Part shown: piece after piece, positions 1 through 4,452 of the stretch
Position numbering within the stretch: the stretch's first letter is position 1
Layout of the letters: each line of letters starts with the position of its first letter
Assembly (NCBI GenBank): GCA_015222405.1
Contig: JADFVG010000136.1
Location: forward strand, 1 to 5,613
Length of the DNA stretch: 5,613 bases
Reading direction: 5' to 3'
Origin: Chloroflexota bacterium
GTDB lineage: Bacteria > Chloroflexota > Dehalococcoidia > E44-bin15
Made by a program: the position numbers and the translations under genes
The notes under the pieces: generated by a model
The model's database searches: none
What the model was told of the DNA's origin: nothing
Seen by the model: only the letters and a program-made list of their open reading frames with translations

Positions 1-312
1 CCCTATCTCGGCGGGCTCTGCAACTGTGATTATCCCAGCTGCGGCTTCATCAGGGTGCGGGTGGACTACGGGGTCAAAGTGCTCTGGAAGGGGCATTACG
101 TGGCCGAGATCGACCCCGAGCTTTGCAACGGGTGTGCCTCTTGCATTCAGCGCTGCCAGTTCAGGGCGCTGAGCTTCGTGCCCACTAGGAACAAGGCCTA
201 TATCGACCCAATGCGGTGCTTCGGCTGTGGCCTGTGCGTCACAGAGTGCGACCAAGATGCCATTACGCTGGTGGAGAGGGCTAGCCTTCCCGCCTTGGCC
301 AATGTATGGTAG
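1..312 (+). CDS. 4Fe-4S dicluster ferredoxin-like protein (5' partial)
   Basis: The reading frame is open from the first base to a TAG stop, giving the last 103 residues; the true start lies upstream of the window. Two classical [4Fe-4S] motifs are visible: C42-x2-C45-x2-C48-x3-C52 and C73-x2-C76-x2-C79-x3-C83 (numbered from the first visible codon). Both clusters are therefore likely bound by a bacterial-ferredoxin fold acting in electron transfer. Before them sits a third cysteine group, C7-x-C9-x4-C14, in the context GGLCNCDYPSCG, which is not part of a standard ferredoxin and may ligate another metal or cluster. The second motif ends in CD rather than the usual CP. No signal peptide or membrane segment is visible in this part, so a cytoplasmic role is assumed. 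A second ferredoxin gene follows after 23 nt, indicating an operon. The redox partner cannot be told from the sequence. An internal GTG at position 55 could be mistaken for a start, but it would cut off the cysteine-rich segment. Confidence 0.85.
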   Translation, partial: PYLGGLCNCDYPSCGFIRVRVDYGVKVLWKGHYVAEIDPELCNGCASCIQRCQFRALSFVPTRNKAYIDPMRCFGCGLCVTECDQDAITLVERASLPALANVW

Positions 313-335
313 AAATCAACAGAAAGGGATGAGCG

Positions 336-572
336 ATGCTTGCCACAATCACCGTGAACGACGAAAAATGTAATGACCCTCTCTCCTGCCGTAAGTGCCT
401 GCTGGTTTGCCCCACATATGTTCTGGGGCTTGGCACCAGTGCTGGGGCACACAAATTCAAGGAAATAGAGCCCGAGCATTTCATAGTGCGGGGAGTCCGC
501 TTTGATAAGTGCACCGGCTGCATGAAATGCGCTGAGGTCTGCCCCAAGAACGCCGTCCAGGTGAGCTTCTAG
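336..572 (+). CDS. Small two-cluster [4Fe-4S] ferredoxin-like protein
   Basis: A complete 78-residue protein that is almost entirely a two-cluster ferredoxin. The first cysteine set is C12-x5-C18-x2-C21-x3-C25-P, with a wider first spacing than the usual two residues. The second is canonical, C59-x2-C62-x2-C65-x3-C69-P. A 33-residue insert separates the sets and ends in a strand-like stretch (HFIVRGVRFDKC). It probably carries electrons between a cytoplasmic oxidoreductase and another redox protein; the partner is unknown. The ATG at 336 is preceded by the purine-rich AAAGGGATGAG, a plausible ribosome binding site. The gene starts 23 nt after the previous ferredoxin and ends 15 nt before the next gene, so co-transcription is likely. 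Whether the CX5C motif binds a [4Fe-4S] or a modified cluster cannot be decided from sequence. Confidence 0.88.
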   Translation: MLATITVNDEKCNDPLSCRKCLLVCPTYVLGLGTSAGAHKFKEIEPEHFIVRGVRFDKCTGCMKCAEVCPKNAVQVSF

Positions 573-587
573 CGGAGGTATGTAGCA

Positions 588-1175
588 ATGAGCATGGGTT
601 GGAAATTCGGTAAGCCGATAAAGGAAAAACTGATGACACTGGAGGAGCCAGGGAAGTTCCTCCCCTTTGATGCTGACCGTGGCCTGGTTGATGAGGTCAT
701 GGCCAAGTTCGATATCAAAGCAGTGGTGGAAAGCGTGAAGGGCAAAGATGAAGACGCTGTCCGGGAGGCCATGGAGAGGCTGGGACGAGGGGTGATGAAG
801 CTCACCATCAAGCTAGCTGATAGCAAGTATTTGGACCGCACCGGGGAGATGATAGAGAAGGTGGCTAAGCAGACGGGCATATCCTTTCCTCATCGCCTCG
901 AGCGCTATGCTGAGCTCGCCCTTTTGGCCTCAAGGCCCACCGATCGCTGGAACATCGCCAAAGCGACAACTAAGGAGCTGGTGCTACAGGTCTCCGCCTG
1001 CTCGGTGCAAAAGGCACTGGAAGAGGCTGGCATAGGGGGGCTTCCCTGTAAGGGGCTCTGTCTTGCCAGCTTTGAGGCTGCCGCTGAGAAGACGGGAGAT
1101 AGGATAAAGACAGAAATGGTAAAGACGCTGCCCCAAGATGGCGTGTGTGAGTTCCATATCTCGGTATCGGGGTGA
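588..1175 (+). CDS. Uncharacterised protein, DUF6125 / ATC-hydrolase-like
   Basis: A 195-residue soluble protein with no signal peptide or membrane segment. The ATG at 588 is supported by a strong GGAGGT ribosome binding site at 574-579, 8 nt upstream. The N-terminal half (about residues 30-115) is charged and predicted mainly helical. The C-terminal part (about 120-193) carries four cysteines, C138, C154, C158 and C187, in the pattern CSVQKALEEAG...CKGLCLA...GVCEFHISV. From memory this pattern resembles the DUF6125 / L-2-amino-thiazoline-4-carboxylate hydrolase-like group, which also recalls V4R small-molecule-binding domains ending in a C-x-F strand. The family match is an inference made without alignment, and the named hydrolase activity should not be assumed. 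It lies between ferredoxin genes and a cysteine-rich gene with short gaps, which suggests a redox or metal/cofactor-related job. An alternative start at M3 (position 594) would change little. Confidence 0.82.
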   Translation: MSMGWKFGKPIKEKLMTLEEPGKFLPFDADRGLVDEVMAKFDIKAVVESVKGKDEDAVREAMERLGRGVMKLTIKLADSKYLDRTGEMIEKVAKQTGISFPHRLERYAELALLASRPTDRWNIAKATTKELVLQVSACSVQKALEEAGIGGLPCKGLCLASFEAAAEKTGDRIKTEMVKTLPQDGVCEFHISVSG

Positions 1176-1181
1176 AGGCAG

Positions 1182-1478
1182 ATGATTATCGATTTGCTTG
1201 CCCGGAGCAGATTTGGTCGCATCCAACAGGGATGTAACAGGTTTGTGGGGTCAAGGGGCTTCAGAGCCCACTGGCCTCTGCTTGAGGAGTTTCTTGAGGA
1301 GTGGTACGACCGCAGTGCTGAGACCTGCGACATGTTCGTAAATATCAGCGAGGTGAATAAGTATTGTGTTACCTGCACTGTGTGCCGCAACTTCGATGCC
1401 TGCGGCGCGACCGACCTGAAAGGCCCCAACATGCTCGCCCTGCTCAAGATCGCCTATAAACACGATAGCTTGCCTTAG
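1182..1478 (+). CDS. Small cysteine-rich hypothetical protein
   Basis: A 98-residue protein I do not recognise. It starts 6 nt after the preceding stop, with GGTGAAGG at 1171-1178 as a weak ribosome binding site that overlaps that stop. The visible hallmark is a compact cysteine cluster in the second half, C62-x2-C65-x2-C68-x5-C74, plus isolated C18 and C49. The cluster resembles an iron-sulfur or zinc ligand set but lacks the C-P of ferredoxins. The N-terminal half is aromatic and acidic (RAHWPLLEEFLEEWYDRSAE) and probably helical. There is no signal peptide. Position at the end of a ferredoxin-containing operon supports a redox or metal-binding role, which is inference only. The codon choices look like those of its neighbours and the start is closely coupled to the upstream gene, so I take it as a real gene. 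A spurious frame is the main alternative. Confidence 0.7.
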   Translation: MIIDLLARSRFGRIQQGCNRFVGSRGFRAHWPLLEEFLEEWYDRSAETCDMFVNISEVNKYCVTCTVCRNFDACGATDLKGPNMLALLKIAYKHDSLP

Positions 1479-1489
1479 GCATGACTCAT

Positions 1490-1519
1490 TTGACAGCGCA
1501 AACCGATGTCTTCTAAAAT
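1490..1519 (+). promoter_or_regulatory. Sigma-70-type promoter, near-leaderless
   Basis: A perfect -35 box TTGACA (1490-1495) and a -10 box TAAAAT (1514-1519, 5 of 6 matches to TATAAT) are separated by 18 nt. The expected transcription start is about 1525-1527, only a few bases before the ATG at 1530, so the transcript would have almost no 5' leader. It separates the Gre-like gene from the ferredoxin operon ending at 1478. Confidence 0.65.
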
Positions 1520-1529
1520 AGCTTAAAGA

Positions 1530-2327
1530 ATGAACAGGCAGAATATGAGCCTAGCAGAGGCAGCGACCCAGTTCCTCGCTGCGCTCTCCCCTGAGGAGAG
1601 GAAGAAAAATCAGCAGGAGCTAAACAAGTTTGTTCGCTGGTATGGCATGGAGCGCTCCTTAAGGGGGCTTTCCGCCCACGAGGTGGCTAACTACGCCGAG
1701 AGGATGGAGGGCTCTTCAGCCAATGCTGTGAAGAGAATTGAGCCAGTGCGGGCTTTCCTTGCCTATGCCAAAAAGAAAGGGCTCACCGAGACCAACCTTG
1801 CCGTTCATCTTCGGTTGAAGAAGGGAGTACCTAAGCCGCCGCCTGCGCGCAAGGTTAAGGCGAGAGAGTCTGTAATCCTGAGTCAAGAAGGGTATCGCAC
1901 GCTTGAGGAGGAGATTTCAGCTCTAAAAAGAGAGCGCCCCAAGATCGTCGATGAGATTCGCCGCGCCGCTGCTGATAAGGACTTTCGAGAGAATTTCCCC
2001 CTGGAAGCGGCCAAACAACGTCAGGGGTTGGTCGAGGCCCGGATCAGGGAATTGGAGGAGACCCTAAAGTCAGCGATGGTCGCTGCTGAAGAGGTGAATA
2101 CAGCGAAGATTTCCCTGGGCTGCACGGTAGTGCTGCAGGACCTTTCCTCCACTGGGGAGCTGCGTTACACCTTGGTCGACCCCAGGGAAGCTAACCCAGT
2201 GAAAGGCAAGATCTCCGTCGCTTCACCTATGGGGAAGGCGCTGCTCGACCGAGGTGCGGGTGAGGTGGTTGAGGTGGCGGCACCAGCGGGAAAACTACAT
2301 TATCGCATACAGCGGATTGAGCGCTGA
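1530..2327 (+). CDS. GreA/GreB-family elongation factor with N-terminal SAM-like domain
   Basis: A 265-residue protein, much longer than ordinary GreA (about 158 residues). Residues about 7-98 resemble the SAM-like core-binding domain of tyrosine recombinases (ELNKFVRWYG, LSAHEVANYAERM, VRAFLAYAKKKG). A proline- and lysine-rich linker follows at 99-112. Residues about 116-182 form the Gre coiled coil, starting LSQEGYRTLEEE, with the tip motif D151-F-R-E154-N. Those acids match the GreA tip residues that coordinate Mg2+ in the RNA polymerase active site and stimulate transcript cleavage. The C-terminal FKBP-like Gre domain occupies about 195-263 and ends in the conserved SPMGKALLDRGAGEVVEV. 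Its likely role is rescue of backtracked RNA polymerase; the N-terminal domain may add DNA binding, which is inference. No recombinase catalytic residues are present. It has its own promoter and no good ribosome binding site at either ATG (1530 or 1545). I recall this fusion from Dehalococcoidia. Confidence 0.9.
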   Translation: MNRQNMSLAEAATQFLAALSPEERKKNQQELNKFVRWYGMERSLRGLSAHEVANYAERMEGSSANAVKRIEPVRAFLAYAKKKGLTETNLAVHLRLKKGVPKPPPARKVKARESVILSQEGYRTLEEEISALKRERPKIVDEIRRAAADKDFRENFPLEAAKQRQGLVEARIRELEETLKSAMVAAEEVNTAKISLGCTVVLQDLSSTGELRYTLVDPREANPVKGKISVASPMGKALLDRGAGEVVEVAAPAGKLHYRIQRIER

Positions 2328-2364
2328 GCCCCTGTGAAAAGGCGGGGACTGCTTACCTCTTTTT
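2327..2364 (+). terminator. Weak hairpin plus T-run after the Gre-like gene
   Basis: CCCC at 2329-2332 can pair with GGGG at 2344-2347. The stem extends by two pairs (A2327-T2350, G2328-C2349) across a bulged A2348, with an 11-nt loop. A five-T run follows at 2360-2364, about 10 nt beyond the stem. That distance and the loop size make it a poor intrinsic terminator. It is placed here mainly because it lies between the convergent Gre-like and macro-domain genes. Confidence 0.25.
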
Positions 2365-2379
2365 CCTAGTATGGCTGGC

Positions 2380-2907
2380 TCATGGAGACAGATTTTCCAG
2401 CTCCCGGTCAAAAATGCGGTATGCTTCGGTATCGTAGAGGCAGAAGATGACCCTTTCCAGGTCGGTGTCACCGCTGAGATAAGCGATGGCTGTGCTGAGC
2501 ATGATCTCAGCGCACCTGCCTATGGGAAAGCCGAAAATCCCGGTGCTGATGGCGGGAAAGGCGATGCTTTTGAGATGGTGCTCATCGGCGAGCTTCAGGC
2601 TGTTCAGAGTAGCGTTCCCCAGCTTCTCGTCTTCGTTCCCTTCACCCATCCTCGGACCTACAGCGTGAATCACATGTGCGGCCTTAAGATTGCCTCCGGT
2701 GGTGATCACCGCACCGCCGACAAAAGTGCCGCCAATGCGGTCGCATTCCTCCTGGATTCTGGGCCCTCCTTTTCGGGCAATGGCACCGGCAACACCACCT
2801 CCCAGCTTTAGCGCTGAGTTGGCGGCATTTACGATGGCATCGGTCTCCATTTCAGTGATATCGCCTTGAACAAGCTCCAGTGTGCTATTCTTAACCTTCT
2901 TTTTCAT
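2380..2907 (-). CDS. Macro-domain protein (ADP-ribose / OAADPr binding)
   Basis: A 175-residue stand-alone macro domain. Visible motifs in order are GDIT (15-18), NAAN (27-30), the glycine-rich loop GGGVAGAI (36-43), HAVGP (81-85) and the phosphate loop STGIFGFP (121-128). Together they form the ADP-ribose pocket. Known family members bind ADP-ribose or poly-ADP-ribose, deacetylate O-acetyl-ADP-ribose, or remove mono-ADP-ribose from proteins. The loop reads GGGVAGAI, like archaeal Af1521, rather than the GGGGVDGAIH of MacroD enzymes, so the Asp used in MacroD catalysis is replaced by A40. Binding is therefore better supported than hydrolysis. The length is about the whole fold, with no extra domain. 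The ATG is preceded by a strong GGAGGAA site (2911-2917 on the opposite strand). No ADP-ribosyltransferase or sirtuin gene is visible nearby. It is convergent with the Gre-like gene and divergent from the small gene to its right. Confidence 0.93.
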   Translation of the reverse strand: MKKKVKNSTLELVQGDITEMETDAIVNAANSALKLGGGVAGAIARKGGPRIQEECDRIGGTFVGGAVITTGGNLKAAHVIHAVGPRMGEGNEDEKLGNATLNSLKLADEHHLKSIAFPAISTGIFGFPIGRCAEIMLSTAIAYLSGDTDLERVIFCLYDTEAYRIFDRELENLSP

Positions 2908-2962
2908 AGCTTCCTCCAGGATTGAATTTTACCAGGGTCAAGTTGCTCATTGAAGTTTACCC

Positions 2963-2990
2963 TTGCAAAAAGCCTGGCACCCATTATAAT
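2963..2990 (+). promoter_or_regulatory. Sigma-70-type promoter for the small charged protein
   Basis: A -35-like TTGCAA (2963-2968) is followed after 16 nt by a perfect -10 box TATAAT (2985-2990). Predicted initiation is near 2997, leaving a leader of about 47 nt to the ATG at 3044. It lies in the 136-bp divergent region shared with the macro-domain gene. No equally good promoter is visible on the other strand; only a TAAAAT-like -10 (2926-2931 read in reverse) without a clear -35. Confidence 0.6.
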
Positions 2991-3043
2991 AGGGCTGCTG
3001 GAGTCTTTCCACATTGGCGTGCGGAATCCTGGGGGGGTGCTGG

Positions 3044-3247
3044 ATGTCGGAAGAGGTTAACGAGGCGGCTGGGGCGGCTAGAGAGGCAATGGAGCTACTC
3101 AAGCGGCGTAAGCGTCTGACCAAGAAGGATAAGGAGCGCTTAGAGGAGCTCTACGCCCGCTGGCGGGGTGCTCGAGATCACGCTTGGCAGGATGCTGAAA
3201 AGAGGGTTGAGGATACACTGCGGCGCCAGCGTCGAAGCTCGAGTTGA
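3044..3247 (+). CDS. Small charged helical hypothetical protein
   Basis: A 67-residue protein I do not recognise. It is strongly charged, rich in Arg, Lys and Glu, contains no cysteine and almost no beta-formers, and should be nearly all helix: one segment around residues 5-24 and another around 28-62, with a basic tail (RRQRRSSS). That suggests a two-helix hairpin, perhaps a nucleic-acid or protein-binding accessory. I place the start at the ATG at 3044, which has a G-rich stretch (seven Gs at 3031-3037, then TG) as a rough ribosome binding site. A TTG at 3014 would add ten residues including two cysteines but lies only about 17 nt from the predicted transcription start. A consensus promoter upstream and a hairpin/T-run downstream support a real independent transcript. 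A spurious frame remains possible because the gene is so short. Confidence 0.55.
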   Translation: MSEEVNEAAGAAREAMELLKRRKRLTKKDKERLEELYARWRGARDHAWQDAEKRVEDTLRRQRRSSS

Positions 3248-3252
3248 AGTCT

Positions 3253-3265
3253 AGCCGTTGCGGCT
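3253..3265. other. Perfect 5-bp inverted repeat, 3-nt loop
   Basis: AGCCG, loop TTG, CGGCT. It is the first of three small hairpins between the convergent small gene and the alcohol dehydrogenase gene. It has no T-run on either side, so alone it is not a terminator; it could cap the 3' end of the dehydrogenase transcript. Confidence 0.4.
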
Positions 3266-3277
3266 CAGATGCTAATC

Positions 3278-3291
3278 TTCCCCTGTGGGAA
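3278..3291. other. Perfect 5-bp inverted repeat, 4-nt loop
   Basis: TTCCC, loop CTGT, GGGAA. It is the second hairpin of the convergent intergenic region and lies only 2 nt before the third. No T-run follows on either strand. Confidence 0.4.
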
Positions 3292-3293
3292 TC

Positions 3294-3312
3294 ATGGCTT
3301 GGCGCCATTTTT
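3294..3312 (+). terminator. Candidate intrinsic terminator
   Basis: ATGGC (3294-3298) pairs with GCCAT (3304-3308) around a 5-nt loop and runs directly into five Ts (3308-3312). The stem is short, so it is a modest terminator, but it is correctly placed 47 nt after the stop of the small + strand gene. It overlaps the stop codon of the convergent dehydrogenase gene by two bases. Confidence 0.45.
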
Positions 3313-4423
3313 ATTCCATGGTGACTACCCATCGCCCCAGTATCTGTCTCTTCAGCATGGCGTCAAAGGCCTCGTTGATCTGCTCGAGTTTGATCTTGTG
3401 AACGACCATTTTGTCCAGCTTGATGGTGCCAGCCATGTAGAGGTCGATCAGTTTGGGAATGTCCACGGACACCTTTATCGAGCCATAGAGCGTGCCTACC
3501 ACTTTCTTTTCAAGCAGGGCGCAAAAAAAGCTGGGAAAGGCTATAGTGGCTGCCATAGGCGAGAGTCCGGCCAAGACCAGCATTCCCCCTGACCGAATGG
3601 ACCCAAAAGCTTGCAATTGAGCTTCAGGAACACCTGCACATTCAAAAGCGTAATCTGCCCCTCTCCTTGCTGTGAGTTCTTGGATCTTGGTCACGGGGTC
3701 TTCTTTAGTCGAGTCTATGAAGTGAGTGGCTCCAAAGTCCGTTGCTATCTTCTGCTTAGCACTCTCGACGTCAACAGCAATGAGCGGCGAGGCACTGACA
3801 AGAGCTGCTGCATTAATAGCACTGAGGCCAACACAACCACAGCCGAAAACCGCCACTGAGGAACGCGGTTTCACCTTTGCCGCATTGACCACCGCTCCGT
3901 ACCCTGTAGGCACGCAGCAGCCAATGATAGCAACCTTGTCCAAAGGGACATCTTTGGCTATAGGAATGGTGCTATCCTCGGGGGTCACAGTGTACTGGGA
4001 GAAGCCGCCGGTGAACATCAGTTGGGCTACCGTATTCCCCTGCTTGTCTTTTAGCCTGCTGGTGCCGTCAAGCAATGTGCCTGAAAACGAGTATGGCATG
4101 CTTGCCTCACAAAGGGTCTGGTTGCCGTTCAGGCATTGAAAACACTTGCCACAGGGGACTAACCAGAGGCAGATGACGTGATCGCCAACCTGGAGCTTGG
4201 TCACCCTGGGGCCTACTTTCTCTACAATACCTGCCACCTCGTGACCAAGCACTACCGGTGGTGACATCGGCGCGTCACCAGTGATAATGCTCAAGTCGCT
4301 GTGACATACGCCGCAAGCGACAACTTTGACCAGCACCTCATTTTCTTTAGGCTCATCCAGTTCCAGGGTCTCGATGGAAAGAGGTTCCCCTACTTTACGA
4401 AAGACCGCAGCCTTTGTTTCCAT
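3311..4423 (-). CDS. Zinc-dependent alcohol dehydrogenase, MDR superfamily
   Basis: A complete 370-residue medium-chain dehydrogenase of the class I/III-like zinc alcohol dehydrogenase type, typical in length. Catalytic zinc ligands match C40 (GVCHSD), H61-E62 (LGHE) and C169 (IGCCVPTGYGA). The structural zinc set is C91, C94, C97 and C105. The GroES-like domain is followed by a Rossmann fold with GCGCVG (194-199). D218 ends the second strand (LIAVDVES), the residue that usually selects NAD+ over NADP+. It should interconvert a primary alcohol and aldehyde in the cytoplasm; class III-like (formaldehyde/S-hydroxymethyl-glutathione type) and NDMA-dependent relatives look similar, so the substrate is open. 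The ATG has a G-rich site, GGGGGAAAGG, just upstream. The gene begins 29 nt after the mtaB stop on the same strand, so read-through from mtaB is possible. No key residue is missing. Confidence 0.93.
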   Translation of the reverse strand: METKAAVFRKVGEPLSIETLELDEPKENEVLVKVVACGVCHSDLSIITGDAPMSPPVVLGHEVAGIVEKVGPRVTKLQVGDHVICLWLVPCGKCFQCLNGNQTLCEASMPYSFSGTLLDGTSRLKDKQGNTVAQLMFTGGFSQYTVTPEDSTIPIAKDVPLDKVAIIGCCVPTGYGAVVNAAKVKPRSSVAVFGCGCVGLSAINAAALVSASPLIAVDVESAKQKIATDFGATHFIDSTKEDPVTKIQELTARRGADYAFECAGVPEAQLQAFGSIRSGGMLVLAGLSPMAATIAFPSFFCALLEKKVVGTLYGSIKVSVDIPKLIDLYMAGTIKLDKMVVHKIKLEQINEAFDAMLKRQILGRWVVTME

Positions 4424-4452
4424 TGCCTTTCCCCCTTAGTTGTTATTAGAAC

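Noticed and set aside
905..1447. 180-codon open frame on the - strand
   Set aside because: It lies opposite two closely spaced + strand genes that have ribosome sites and cysteine motifs. Its own protein has no recognisable domain.
1530..1830. Possible integrase or recombinase gene, suggesting a mobile element
   Set aside because: Only the SAM-like N-terminal domain is present. The catalytic domain with its Arg-His-Arg-Tyr residues is absent and a Gre module follows in frame. No attachment-site repeats or other mobile genes are seen.
2371..2811. 146-codon open frame on the + strand
   Set aside because: It is antisense to the macro-domain gene, whose motifs are unmistakable. It is a shadow of that gene's codon bias.
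2922..3119. 65-codon + strand frame overlapping the small charged protein
   Set aside because: It would start upstream of the predicted transcription start and cross the promoter. The charged, helical frame at 3044 is more protein-like.
3726..4139. 137-codon open frame on the + strand
   Set aside because: It lies fully opposite the alcohol dehydrogenase and shows no domain and no ribosome binding site.
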